Origin: Splendidivirga corallicola
Lineage (GTDB): Bacteria; Bacteroidota; Bacteroidia; Cytophagales; Cyclobacteriaceae
Assembly (NCBI GenBank): GCA_030442035.1
Contig: JAUJEA010000008.1
Location: 1 to 64,000, forward strand
Length of the DNA stretch: 64,000 nt
Direction of reading: 5' to 3'
The notes under the pieces were generated by a model. The model did not search any database and was not told the origin of the DNA. It was given only the letters and a program-made list of their open reading frames with translations. The first letter of the stretch is position 1; each line of letters opens with the position of its first letter. This document shows, one piece after another, positions 53,319 through 64,000 of the stretch. Made by a program: the position numbers and the translations under genes.

Positions 53319-56315
53319 ATGAAACAAAATTATCTATTGATCAAGAAAACTTTCATTTTCCTGATTGCCTTGATGAGTACACTTGGCGGATATGCGCAGC
53401 AGATCACGGTTACAGGTAAAGTAACTTCCGCTGAAAATGGCTCTGGTGTTCCCGGAACTAATATAATTGAAAAGGGAACCAACAATGGCGTAATTTCTGA
53501 TATCGATGGCAATTATACGATTTCGGTTAGTTCCGGAGCGACCTTGGTCTTCTCTTATATTGGTTATGTTTCAATGGAAGTACCAGTTGATGGTAAAAGC
53601 GTTGTCGATGTTGAATTAGCACCCGATATAACACAGCTATCAGAAATAGTTGTGATTGGATATGGAACTACTACTAAAAAGGATGCCACTGGCTCTGTAA
53701 CGGCCATTGGCACCAAGGACTTTAACAAAGGTACTGTCATTTCACCACAAGATCTTCTGGTCGGACGGATTGCCGGGGTTCAGATTACCACCAATGGTGG
53801 TGCTCCCGGAAGTGGAGCTACGGTGCGTATCAGAGGAGGATCTTCACTCAGTGCCAGTAACAATCCATTAGTAGTCATTGATGGTGTTATAGTTTCCGAT
53901 GAAACTATTTCCGGTTTAAGAAATCCTTTAAGTTTTGTCAATCCAAATGATATCGAAACTTTTACCGTTTTGAAGGATGCCTCTGCAACAGCCATTTATG
54001 GATCCAGGGCTTCCAATGGTGTGATCATCATTACCACAAAAAGAGGAAAAGCAGGTCAGGGTTTGCAAATATCATATAATGGTAATGTTGCTTTCCATAC
54101 TGTACCTAACACCGTTGATGTACTCTCAGGAGATGAATACCGTCAATTGATCACACAAAGAATTGCCAATGGTGAACCTAACACACCTGCAGCCGCAGCT
54201 GATCTTTTAGGTTCCGCGAATACTGATTGGCAAGACGAAATTTTTGATACCGCTGTAGGAACTGAGCACAATGTGAGCCTTAGCGGTGCTTATAACAATG
54301 TGCCTTATCGCGCCTCAATAGGTTATTCAAATCAGGACGGAATTCTGAGAACATCCAATATGGAAAGGACTTCCATTTCAGTGGGGATAGACCCTTCATT
54401 GCTGGATGATCACCTGAAGATAAACCTGAATTTAAAAGGAGCTTTTACAAAAAACAGATTTCCCAATGAAGGTGCTATCGGAACCGCTGTTTCCTTTGAT
54501 CCCACACAATCCGTAAGAAGTGCCGGTTCACCGTATGCAGGATTCTTTTACTGGCCTCAAACAGTGGATGCCAGTTTACCAATCACTATAGCGCCTGTTA
54601 ATCCGGTGGCACTTTTGGAGCTCACAAATAACAATGCATCAGTTGATCGTTATATTGCCAATGCTCAGATTGATTATAGATTTCATTTTCTTCCTGAATT
54701 AAGCGCCAATCTAAATATCGCAATTGACAGAACCACTACTGATGGTTTGGAAGAAGTTCCTGAGAACGCTCCTTTCGAACTGGATGCAAACAATGGGAAT
54801 GGCAAGAAAAACAGGTACGATGCGGAATACAAAAATGATCTTCTTGAGTTCTATTTGAAATATACCAAGGACTTAGACCAAATATCGAGTAAAATCGATT
54901 TGCTTGCCGGATACTCGTGGCAAAACTTCTTCAGAGAAGGATCCAGTGTTGTTACCAATGCAGCGGAAAATTTTGAAAAATCCAATGATGTTTTTGCCTC
55001 TGAAAACTTTCTTATTTCTTTCTTCGGGAGAGTCAATTACACCTACAAAGGACGGTACTTGCTAACTGCTACCTTGAGAAGAGATGGTAGCTCCAGATTT
55101 AGAGAAGACAACAGATGGGGACTATTCCCGTCAGCTGCGCTGGCATGGCGAATCAAGGATGAGTCGTTCATGCAGAATGTCACTCCCCTTTCGGATCTTA
55201 AATTGAGAGTGGGTTATGGTGTAACGGGACAGGAAAATTTATTAAACTCCTATCCTGCCCTGGCCAGAGTCACTTTTAGCGGTGACAGAGCCCGCGTACA
55301 ATTTGGTAACGAATTTATCAATACCGTAAGATTTGAAGCTTTCGATGCTAACCTAAAATGGGAAGAGACAACTACTTATAACGCTGGTCTTGACTTTGGT
55401 TTTTTTGAGGATCGGCTAACAGGTAGTATAGATTGGTATCGGAGAGAAACCAAAGATCTTTTAAATGTAATCCCTGTCCCAATTGGAACTAACTTCTCCA
55501 ACGAATTAGCCACGAACATTGGTAGTCTGGAAAACCAGGGTATCGAACTATCACTCAACGCTGTCATTATTGATAATGATAATTTCCGATGGGACGCCGG
55601 GGTAAATCTAACTCATAATAAAAACGAAATCACCAAGCTTACTGCAGTAGACGATCCTAACTTCATAGGGGTGTTAACAGGTAAAAGCATTGGAGGTGGC
55701 GTTGGTAATACCGGACAGGTACACAGAGTAGGTCACCCTGCTAGTTCATTCTTCCTCTATGAACAAGTATATGATCAGAATAGCAATCCAATTGAAGGTT
55801 TGTATGTAGATCAAAATGAAGATGGCATTATCAATGATCTTGACAGAGTGGTTTCGAGTAATCCTACACCCGACGTGTTCATGGGATTCTCATCCCGGTT
55901 CAACTATAAGGATTTTAGTTTTTCATTCAATTCAAGAATGAATTTGGGAAATGATGTTTATGATGCCGTAAACGCTCAAAAAGGACAATATTCCAACCTG
56001 TATAATTCCGCCGGTTATTTAAACAATATCACACCGGTAGCCAATGAAGTGAATTTCAACAGGATTCAATCATTGTCGGATTATTATATCAAGGATGCAT
56101 CTTTTTTCAGAATGGATAACATGACTTTAGGTTATCATGTTGGAAGTATTTTCTCTGAAAAGATGAACCTCAATTTAAGTTTTACAGTACAGAATGCTTT
56201 TGTAATCACTGATTACGAAGGACTTGACCCCGAAGTAGATGAAGGTGTGGATGACAATTTCTATCCGAGACCACGGACCTTCCTGTTAGGCGTAAATTTC
56301 AATTTCCAAAAATGA
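53319..56315 (+). CDS. SusC-family TonB-linked transporter (alpha-glucan type)
   Basis: A 998-residue outer-membrane transporter: signal peptide (about 1-27, ending GGYAQ), carboxypeptidase-like domain (about 28-105), TonB-box region (LSEIVVIGYGTTTKKDATGSV), plug (VLKDASATAIYGSRASNGVI) and barrel. Unlike the other SusC in this window it lacks an STN domain, so FecR signalling is not expected and the neighbouring LacI protein is the likely regulator. It is followed by susD and a SusE/F-like gene. The substrate is probably a starch-like glucan, inferred from GH31, the MFS type and the SusE-like protein. Confidence 0.93.
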   Translation: MKQNYLLIKKTFIFLIALMSTLGGYAQQITVTGKVTSAENGSGVPGTNIIEKGTNNGVISDIDGNYTISVSSGATLVFSYIGYVSMEVPVDGKSVVDVELAPDITQLSEIVVIGYGTTTKKDATGSVTAIGTKDFNKGTVISPQDLLVGRIAGVQITTNGGAPGSGATVRIRGGSSLSASNNPLVVIDGVIVSDETISGLRNPLSFVNPNDIETFTVLKDASATAIYGSRASNGVIIITTKRGKAGQGLQISYNGNVAFHTVPNTVDVLSGDEYRQLITQRIANGEPNTPAAAADLLGSANTDWQDEIFDTAVGTEHNVSLSGAYNNVPYRASIGYSNQDGILRTSNMERTSISVGIDPSLLDDHLKINLNLKGAFTKNRFPNEGAIGTAVSFDPTQSVRSAGSPYAGFFYWPQTVDASLPITIAPVNPVALLELTNNNASVDRYIANAQIDYRFHFLPELSANLNIAIDRTTTDGLEEVPENAPFELDANNGNGKKNRYDAEYKNDLLEFYLKYTKDLDQISSKIDLLAGYSWQNFFREGSSVVTNAAENFEKSNDVFASENFLISFFGRVNYTYKGRYLLTATLRRDGSSRFREDNRWGLFPSAALAWRIKDESFMQNVTPLSDLKLRVGYGVTGQENLLNSYPALARVTFSGDRARVQFGNEFINTVRFEAFDANLKWEETTTYNAGLDFGFFEDRLTGSIDWYRRETKDLLNVIPVPIGTNFSNELATNIGSLENQGIELSLNAVIIDNDNFRWDAGVNLTHNKNEITKLTAVDDPNFIGVLTGKSIGGGVGNTGQVHRVGHPASSFFLYEQVYDQNSNPIEGLYVDQNEDGIINDLDRVVSSNPTPDVFMGFSSRFNYKDFSFSFNSRMNLGNDVYDAVNAQKGQYSNLYNSAGYLNNITPVANEVNFNRIQSLSDYYIKDASFFRMDNMTLGYHVGSIFSEKMNLNLSFTVQNAFVITDYEGLDPEVDEGVDDNFYPRPRTFLLGVNFNFQK

Positions 56316-56384
56316 TTTGAATGAAGGAGAAGTTTTTGGGTGAAACTCAAAAATTCAGATCCTCAAAACTTTAAATATAAAGAA

Positions 56385-57971
56385 ATGAAACTAAGATATA
56401 TCATCACATTAATTGTATTAACTACGTTCGTTCTAGGTTCGTGTGTTGACGACCTGGATGTAGTACCTATTGATCCGGATGAGCAAACTTCAGCTACCCT
56501 GTATGATGATCCAGCGGCATATAAGCAGGTATTAGCCAAGATATACGGAGGACTGGCCTTGACCGGTCAGCAAGGCCCGGCAGGTCAGGGAGACATCGCT
56601 GGTATCGATGAAGGTTTTTCATCTTATTTAAGAATGTATTGGTACCATCAGGAGCTTACTACGGATGAAGCCGTTATAGGATGGAATGATCAAACGATCA
56701 GGGATTTCCACGATCAGGATTGGGGTGCCAGTGATATATTTATCCGGGGTATGTATTCCCGTATCTATTATCAAATTACTTTGATCAATGAGTTTCTAAG
56801 GGAAACAACGGATGGTAAATTAAATGACCGTGGAGTTAGTCAAACACTAAAAGCGGAAATACAAACTTTCAGGGCTGAGGCCAGGCTTTTACGAGCCTTG
56901 AGTTACTGGCATGCACTGGATCTTTATGGAAACGTTCCTTTCATTACGGAAAATGATGAGGTAGGTGCCTTCCTTCCTCAACAAACCAACAGGAACGATC
57001 TGTTTAATTATATTGAATCTGAGTTACTGGCTGTTGAAAATGAGCTGGCAGAACCAAGACAAAATGAGTATGCACGGGCAGACAAGGCTGCTGCCTGGAT
57101 GTTATTGGCAAAACTATATTTAAATGCAGAAGTATACACTGGTCAGGCCAAATACACGGAATGTGTTACTTATTGTAATAAAGTGATTGGCGCCGGATAT
57201 GCATTGCACAATGATTTCCAGGGCGTTTTCTTGGCAGATAACCACAACTCTTCAGAGATTATCTTCCCTATTGCATTTGACGGTGAAAACACCCAGTCAT
57301 GGGGAGGTATTACATTCATCATTCATGCGGCAGTTGGAGGTAACATGTCACCAGCCGATTTTGGTATAGATGGTGGCTGGGGTGGTATACGTACAACAAG
57401 TGCCTTTGTCAACAAATTTGCGGATCCTTCCGGAAATACAGATTCCAGAGCTATGTTTTTTACCGATGGCCAATCGTTGGAAATTGCTGACATAAGCTTG
57501 TTCACTGATGGCTATGCTATCACTAAGTTCAAAAACCTCACGGCAGCAGGTGTTCAAGGTTCCAATGCTACATTTCCTGATACAGACTTCCCATTGTTCC
57601 GTTTGGCTGATGCCTACCTTATGTATGCAGAGGCTGTAATACGTGGAGGTTCCGGCGGTGATGCTGCCACTGCATTGGGTTATATCAATGCTTTGAGAGA
57701 ACGTGCCTACGGTAATACGGATGGGAATATCAATGCCGGTGAGTTGAATCTTGATTTCATTTTAGATGAAAGAAGCAGGGAACTTTATTGGGAAGGTCAC
57801 AGAAGAACAGATTTGATCCGTTTCGGACAATTCAGTGAGTCTACTTATGTATGGCCATGGAAAGGTGGTGTTGCAGAAGGAAGGTCAACAAGCAGTAATT
57901 TCAATTTATTCCCGATACCATCTGCAGACATTGCTGCCAATCCAAACCTGACTCAAAACACCGGTTATTAA
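56385..57971 (+). CDS. SusD/RagB-family surface lipoprotein (alpha-glucan type)
   Basis: About 528 residues. MKLRYIITLIVLTTFVLGSC gives a lipobox (Cys20), followed by DDLDVVPIDPDEQTSATLY. SusD motifs include AEARLLRALSYWHALDLYGNVPF and the C-terminal FILDERSRELYWEGHRRTDLIRFGQF. It binds glucan at the surface and caps the SusC channel. The frame extends upstream to 56340, but the ATG at 56385 starts the signal. It follows susC and precedes the SusE/F gene closely. Confidence 0.93.
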   Translation: MKLRYIITLIVLTTFVLGSCVDDLDVVPIDPDEQTSATLYDDPAAYKQVLAKIYGGLALTGQQGPAGQGDIAGIDEGFSSYLRMYWYHQELTTDEAVIGWNDQTIRDFHDQDWGASDIFIRGMYSRIYYQITLINEFLRETTDGKLNDRGVSQTLKAEIQTFRAEARLLRALSYWHALDLYGNVPFITENDEVGAFLPQQTNRNDLFNYIESELLAVENELAEPRQNEYARADKAAAWMLLAKLYLNAEVYTGQAKYTECVTYCNKVIGAGYALHNDFQGVFLADNHNSSEIIFPIAFDGENTQSWGGITFIIHAAVGGNMSPADFGIDGGWGGIRTTSAFVNKFADPSGNTDSRAMFFTDGQSLEIADISLFTDGYAITKFKNLTAAGVQGSNATFPDTDFPLFRLADAYLMYAEAVIRGGSGGDAATALGYINALRERAYGNTDGNINAGELNLDFILDERSRELYWEGHRRTDLIRFGQFSESTYVWPWKGGVAEGRSTSSNFNLFPIPSADIAANPNLTQNTGY

Positions 57972-57988
57972 CAAAAGACCTTAAACAC

Positions 57989-59353
57989 ATGAAAAATAGA
58001 ATAATATACTTAATAATGCTTTGTGTGCCTTTAGCCTGGCTGACATCCTGCGAGGAAGAAGAACTCGGCCCCAAACTGGGCGATAGTAATAGTTTTTCTG
58101 CTCCTAAATTGTCAAACAGCGCTACTTCCACACCTGTTGAACTCAATGCTGACAATGCTCAAAATCTATTCGAGGAATTCTCCTGGTCAAAAGCCAATTA
58201 CGGAGTGAATATTCCAGTTGATTACCTTTTGGAATTATCGGCCACCACTGATTTTTCTGAGGTTCTTAATTTGGCCAATACCAAGACAACCTCTGCTACA
58301 ATTACGGTGGAAGATTTTAATGATGCGGTTTTAGAACTAGGTTTGCCTGCTTTTGAAGAATCAACCGTTTCATTGAGAGTAAAAACGATTGTGGTAGGTG
58401 CAGCATTGGATACATTAATTTCAGAATCAATTTCGAGAACTGTTACTACTTATAGACTGAGCGAATGTGGTGATTTCTGTACCGTGGGTATCATTGGCAG
58501 TGCCTCTCCGGGAGATTGGGGAACAGATACAGATATGAGGTTGGCCGATGCCTCTGGTGCAGACAGATCCACATGGACGATTAAACTTTTCTTAAAAGCC
58601 GGTGAAGTCAAATTCAGGGCAAGCGATGGATGGGATACCAACTGGGGTGCTGCTGCATTTCCTTCCGGAACAGGGGAACTGAACGGACCGAACATCCCAA
58701 TTGCCACTGCCGGCTATTATGAAGTTACCTTCAATGATAAGAGTGGTGAATATACCTTCACACAATTAGCTGCCCCAGAGTTTACTTCAATTGGTATTAT
58801 TGGCAGTGCCACTTCCGGAGGTTGGGATTCGGATACTGACCTGACCCAGGATACCGGTGATCCACATTTGTGGACCGGATCCATCACACTTACTGATGGC
58901 GAAGCTAAATTCAGAGCTAATGATGACTGGGCGAATAATTGGGGTGCGGAGACCTTTTTATCCGGTCATGGTGTTGCGGGCGGCGCTAATATTCCTGTGA
59001 CGGCCGGTACCTATACCGTAAGATTCAATGATGCCACTGGTGAGTATTTCTTCTTCAATGATGCCACAGCATATGCAACCATTGGAGTTATTGGAGATGC
59101 CACAGCCAATGGCTGGGATGCCGATACTGATTTGACACAAAATCCAAACAATCCTTATCTGTGGTCTGGTATTATTACTTTAAGTGATGGAGAGGCTAAA
59201 TTCAGAGCGGATGATGATTGGACCAATAACTGGGGTGGTGCCGGATTTCCTTCCGGAACATCCATCAAAAACGGACCTAACATCGCCGTGAGTGCAGGCA
59301 CTTATGTGGTCTCATTCAATAGTGGAACGGGAGAATACAGGTTATTGAAATAG
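57989..59353 (+). CDS. SusE/SusF-like starch-binding surface lipoprotein
   Basis: A 454-residue lipoprotein (SCEEEE after a hydrophobic signal, lipobox LTSC, Cys21). An N-terminal SusE domain (about 25-150) is followed by three tandem starch-binding modules starting near residues 165, 266 and 362. Each opens GIIGSA..GGWDSDTDL and contains a Trp pair (DDWANNWG) that could stack on glucose rings. Canonical Sus systems use two proteins, SusE and SusF; here one protein carries all modules. It lies 17 nt after susD and is followed by a terminator, so susC-susD-susE form the operon. Confidence 0.9.
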   Translation: MKNRIIYLIMLCVPLAWLTSCEEEELGPKLGDSNSFSAPKLSNSATSTPVELNADNAQNLFEEFSWSKANYGVNIPVDYLLELSATTDFSEVLNLANTKTTSATITVEDFNDAVLELGLPAFEESTVSLRVKTIVVGAALDTLISESISRTVTTYRLSECGDFCTVGIIGSASPGDWGTDTDMRLADASGADRSTWTIKLFLKAGEVKFRASDGWDTNWGAAAFPSGTGELNGPNIPIATAGYYEVTFNDKSGEYTFTQLAAPEFTSIGIIGSATSGGWDSDTDLTQDTGDPHLWTGSITLTDGEAKFRANDDWANNWGAETFLSGHGVAGGANIPVTAGTYTVRFNDATGEYFFFNDATAYATIGVIGDATANGWDADTDLTQNPNNPYLWSGIITLSDGEAKFRADDDWTNNWGGAGFPSGTSIKNGPNIAVSAGTYVVSFNSGTGEYRLLK

Positions 59354-59374
59354 TTTTTCAAACTACGTTTGAAA

Positions 59375-59408
59375 AGAGGTTGCTTTTATACGAGGCAACC
59401 TCTTTTTA
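59375..59408 (+). terminator. Terminator of the susC-susD-susE operon
   Basis: AGAGGTTGC (59375-59383) pairs with GCAACCTCT (59395-59403) and is followed by TTTTT. A second stem, TTTTCAAA/TTTGAAAA, precedes it. Confidence 0.88.
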
Positions 59409-59703
59409 TTTGATTGGTCTTAAACTCACAAAGATTCGATCTATTTACCTCTAACATACGGGATTCATCTACCGATTCCGCTTAATTGATTATATTAAAC
59501 AAGCACATTTATTGGTTATCTGCGTATATTATAATAATTTACAAAGACTTAGTTTTGAGATATAAGATATACCCCTGATCTTATTTGATTAAGTTACTTC
59601 CTGAAAATTTCACAGTACACAATTCAACCGGAAATTGTAAATATCAATACACTGTTTGACAAGAAACCGGGTCTTTAGAATGTAAACATTAACAATTTAT
59701 TCT
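59409..59703. other. Intergenic region before the secreted protein
   Basis: About 295 bp of AT-rich DNA after the sus terminator. It should hold the promoter of the gene at 59704. Nothing else is recognised. Confidence 0.5.
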
Positions 59704-60420
59704 ATGAAAGCCATATTTACATTAGTTTTTGTACTCGTGCATGCCATTGTATTCTCTCAGGGATCTACTTCCGCTGACGCCCAACAAAACATATACGAAT
59801 TAGGAGAGGATAATACCAAAGGCATTGTAAGGATTTACGATAACCGTTATCAGGGGGTCAAAGGAAGTCCCTATTTATATCCGAGCTGGAGTCAAGGTAA
59901 AGTGAAACTCGAAGGTGAGGAAATAGTCGGTGAGGCGGAAATTAAATTGAATTTGTACCAAAATGATCTGATTTATAAAAACAGCGCCACTAAAAAAGTA
60001 CTTGCTATTGATAATGCTTCGGAATTTACCATAAATAACCCAAGAACTAACAAAGAACTGATCTTTGAAAAGGTACAGTTCAAACTGGGAAAGAATAAGG
60101 AAATGAAAGGTTATTTGGAAGTTCTTTATAGCAATCAGGTCATGCTTTACAAAAGGTATAAAGTGAAGTTTATAAAAGCAGATTTTCAGGGTGCCTATTC
60201 GTCAGGCAGAAAGTACGATGAATTTAAGAGATCCGAGGAATTGTATGTAAAAGATCTCAAAGGGAAATTCTGGTTTTTAAAGCCTTCCAAGAAAAGATTT
60301 CAAGAAATATTCTCAGATAAATCCAGTGAATTAAAGTCACTTTTTAGAAAAGATAAATTAATTCTCACGGACGAAAAAGCCATCCTGGAAGTAATTAAAT
60401 ATTATGAGAGTCTGCACTAA
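59704..60420 (+). CDS. Secreted protein of unknown function
   Basis: A 238-residue protein with a signal peptide (MKAIFTLVFVLVHAIVFSQG). The mature part is rich in Lys and beta structure (GIVRIYDNRYQGVKGSPYLYPSW, KVKLEGEEIVGEAEIKLNLYQND) and ends in a helical Lys-rich tail. No domain is recognised. It stands alone between the sus operon and glpK. Confidence 0.6.
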   Translation: MKAIFTLVFVLVHAIVFSQGSTSADAQQNIYELGEDNTKGIVRIYDNRYQGVKGSPYLYPSWSQGKVKLEGEEIVGEAEIKLNLYQNDLIYKNSATKKVLAIDNASEFTINNPRTNKELIFEKVQFKLGKNKEMKGYLEVLYSNQVMLYKRYKVKFIKADFQGAYSSGRKYDEFKRSEELYVKDLKGKFWFLKPSKKRFQEIFSDKSSELKSLFRKDKLILTDEKAILEVIKYYESLH

Positions 60421-60546
60421 ATCAGACCCTTCTTAGTATCCATTGCAAAAAAATGATCTGCGCAGTCATATCAATTTTTGGTAGAAAGATTCAACGGCTT
60501 TAACTTTTTTACAAAAAAACTACTTAAAATCTTATATTGGACTTGA

Positions 60547-62055
<1,509 letters not shown>

Positions 62056-62071
62056 AGACAAAACTAGCACT

Positions 62072-63706
62072 ATGTTACTCAAAAGAGATGAACTGCTGGA
62101 AAACCTGAAAAGTGAAACCTTTGATCTATTGATTATTGGAGGAGGAATTACCGGGTGTGGCACAGCCTTGGATGCCGCTTCCCGCGGATTGAAAACAGCA
62201 CTTATTGAAAAATGGGATTTTGCTTCGGGAACCAGCAGTCGCTCCACAAAGTTAATTCATGGAGGGTTACGCTACTTAAAACAACTTGAAATTGGTCTCG
62301 TCCGGGAAGTAGGTAGAGAAAGAGCCATTGTGCACCAGCTTGCGCCTCATTTGGTTACACCTGAAAAGATGCTTTTGCCCATCATAAAAGATGGCACTTT
62401 TGGCAAGTTCATGACTTCTATTGGCCTCTGGATCTATGATGCTTTGGCCAATGTTGAAGATGAAGATCAACGCAAGATGTTGAGCAAAGAGGAAGCCTAT
62501 GCACTTGAGCCGCTTTTAAATCCGGAGACTTTGGAGGGTGCCGGGTTATATGCGGAATATAGAACAGATGATTCAAGATTGACCATTGAGGTCATGAAAA
62601 CAGCTGCCCATCAGGGGGCAACATGTTTGAACTATATTCAGGCCAATAACTTCATTTATGAAAATGATCAGGTAGTTGGTGCGCATTGTGAGGATACCCT
62701 TACCAGACAGTCCTTCAATATAAATGCAAGATATATTGTCAATGCTGCCGGCCCATGGGTGGATGAATTAAGGGAAAAAGATGGTTCCAAAACAGGCAAG
62801 GGATTACACCTGACAAAGGGGGTTCATATAGTGGTACCTCATCATAAATTACCGGTACGCCAATCTATCTATTTTGATGTGGCTGATGGCCGGATGATCT
62901 TTGCTATTCCTCGCGGATTAGTTACTTATATCGGAACCACTGATACTGATTATGATAAAGACAAAGATGAGGTTGTGGCCAATAAAGAGGATGTCGCTTA
63001 TCTAATTGAGGCTATTAATCAGGCATTCCCAAACATCACACTGAATATTGAGGATGTAGAATCCAGTTGGGCCGGACTTCGTCCTTTGATACATGAATCC
63101 GGAAAATCGAGCACTGAGCTGTCCAGAAAGGATGAAATTTTTGAATCACCAACAGGTTTGATATCCATTGCCGGAGGAAAACTCACTGGGTATCGTAAAA
63201 TGGCGGAACGTGTAGTGGATGAAGTGGTTGATAAATACCAGGACAAATACAACCAATCTTTTAAAGATTGTTATACGGATGAAATTTATTTAAGCGGAGG
63301 AGCGTTTGATCATGAGGAGGAGGTAAAAAAATATATTGAGGAAATATCAGAAATAACAAACCAACTGGCTCTACCAGGCTATCTCCCCTCCTACCTGGTG
63401 CATAACTACGGGAGGCAAACGCAAATCATTTTAGAAATATTTCGGAACAATGCAAATCAAGATCCTGAAATTGCACTGGCTATAGCCGAAGCATCTTATA
63501 CCATGCAGTATGAACTGGCCCAAAGACCGAATGACTTTTTTACCAGAAGATCCGGGAGGTTGTATTTTAATATCAACAGCCTTGAAAAAATAAAAGAACC
63601 AGTATTACAGCTATTTTGTGAGTATTTCCGTTGCTCTGATGAAACCATGGTTCAGTATAGAGATGTTCTGGAAAAACGCATTCAGGCTGCGTCATGTTTT
63701 AATTAA
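62072..63706 (+). CDS. glpD: Glycerol-3-phosphate dehydrogenase (aerobic, FAD-dependent)
   Basis: About 544 residues. The N-terminal FAD-binding fold is LLIIGGGITGCGTALDAASRG, followed by FASGTSSRSTKLIHGGLRYL, typical of GlpD. SIAGGKLTGYRKMAERVVDEV is in the middle and a C-terminal helical domain follows. It oxidises glycerol 3-phosphate to dihydroxyacetone phosphate and passes electrons to the quinone pool at the inner membrane. The ATG at 62072 is chosen over the upstream TTG at 62045, which overlaps glpK. Confidence 0.96.
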   Translation: MLLKRDELLENLKSETFDLLIIGGGITGCGTALDAASRGLKTALIEKWDFASGTSSRSTKLIHGGLRYLKQLEIGLVREVGRERAIVHQLAPHLVTPEKMLLPIIKDGTFGKFMTSIGLWIYDALANVEDEDQRKMLSKEEAYALEPLLNPETLEGAGLYAEYRTDDSRLTIEVMKTAAHQGATCLNYIQANNFIYENDQVVGAHCEDTLTRQSFNINARYIVNAAGPWVDELREKDGSKTGKGLHLTKGVHIVVPHHKLPVRQSIYFDVADGRMIFAIPRGLVTYIGTTDTDYDKDKDEVVANKEDVAYLIEAINQAFPNITLNIEDVESSWAGLRPLIHESGKSSTELSRKDEIFESPTGLISIAGGKLTGYRKMAERVVDEVVDKYQDKYNQSFKDCYTDEIYLSGGAFDHEEEVKKYIEEISEITNQLALPGYLPSYLVHNYGRQTQIILEIFRNNANQDPEIALAIAEASYTMQYELAQRPNDFFTRRSGRLYFNINSLEKIKEPVLQLFCEYFRCSDETMVQYRDVLEKRIQAASCFN

Positions 63707-63718
63707 TTTCCTTATAAA

Positions 63719-64000
63719 GTGGTCATTCACTCATCAGTATCATCCGGTAGCCAACAATATCTCTGGGGCATTGACCTGGGAGGAACGAAAATTGAAGGGG
63801 TTGTACTTCAATCGGTTGACCCATCAATTGAACTGATACGGAAAAGAATCCCTACGGAAGCGAACAGAGGTTATGAGCACATCATTCGCCAAATTAAACT
63901 ATTGGCTGCTCAGATGGCCGATGATCTGAAAATTCAACCCGGTCTACTAGGCATAGGCACACCTGGTTCACTTGATCCGAATACACAAACATTAAAGAAC
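63719..64000 (+). CDS. ROK-family sugar kinase, N-terminal part (runs off window)
   Basis: Ninety-four codons are open from a GTG at 63719 to the window end. The peptide contains LWGIDLGGTKIEGVVLQSVD, the phosphate-binding DLGGTKI motif of ROK kinases, and GLLGIGTPGSLDPNTQTLKN, the second conserved ROK segment. It probably phosphorylates glucose, fructose or another hexose; the specificity motif lies beyond the window. The gene starts 12 nt after the glpD stop, so it is likely in the same operon. Confidence 0.85.
   Translation, partial: MVIHSSVSSGSQQYLWGIDLGGTKIEGVVLQSVDPSIELIRKRIPTEANRGYEHIIRQIKLLAAQMADDLKIQPGLLGIGTPGSLDPNTQTLKN

Overview
The window is chromosomal DNA of a Bacteroidota bacterium, most likely a free-living member of the Cytophagales (inference). 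Supporting signs are two SusC/SusD pairs, a type IX secretion (T9SS) C-terminal sorting domain, FecR/ECF-sigma signalling, a DUF5686 protein, low-GC intergenic DNA and a near absence of Shine-Dalgarno sequences. I see no rRNA, tRNA, prophage or CRISPR array. The only transposase is a 26-codon fragment at the left edge.

Layout. 1-6.5 kb: IS1595-like transposase start, DUF1569 protein, TonB-dependent receptor behind a Cys-rich DUF6660-like protein, bactofilin, CutA-like and VOC proteins. 6.5-10.4 kb: a T9SS-exported protein with twelve 76-residue repeats. 10.4-13.6 kb: palindromic repeats flanking a phosphodiesterase and an EEP-family lipoprotein. 13.6-20.6 kb: SusD, an STN-bearing SusC, FecR and an ECF sigma factor; with the two phosphoesterases this resembles an inducible phosphodiester-scavenging locus. 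20.9-22.0 kb: PagL-like lipid A deacylase. 23.0-27.5 kb: TPR lipoprotein, thrS, infC (AUU start with a strong SD), rpmI, rplT. 27.7-31.1 kb: L-2-hydroxyglutarate oxidase and a nucleotidyltransferase/sugar-kinase pair. 31.7-34.9 kb: tyrS and two envelope proteins. 34.9-44.6 kb, all minus strand: parE, satD, a small membrane protein, parC, trmH, sanA-like and DUF5686. 44.9-47.1 kb: membrane protein, sterol-desaturase-family enzyme, lipoprotein. 47.3-59.4 kb: an alpha-glucan utilisation locus (MFS, GH31, LacI, SusC, SusD, SusE/F). 59.7-64 kb: secreted protein, glpK, glpD and the start of a ROK-family kinase.

How the genes work together. In the alpha-glucan locus SusE/F and SusD would bind glucan at the surface, SusC would import it, GH31 would release glucose and the MFS protein would move oligosaccharides across the inner membrane. 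The LacI protein probably acts at a 13-bp site found, with one mismatch, in front of both the GH31 gene and susC. In the other Sus locus the STN domain of SusC should signal through FecR to the ECF sigma factor.

Most notable non-coding signals: an array of six TTGCAAT-like half-sites at alternating 11/18-bp spacing before satD, between the topoisomerase IV genes; the SD plus AUU start of infC; two 83-bp stem-loop repeats; an orphan minus-strand terminator with upstream hairpins near 31.3 kb; and a possible 33-residue membrane peptide at 22.5 kb.
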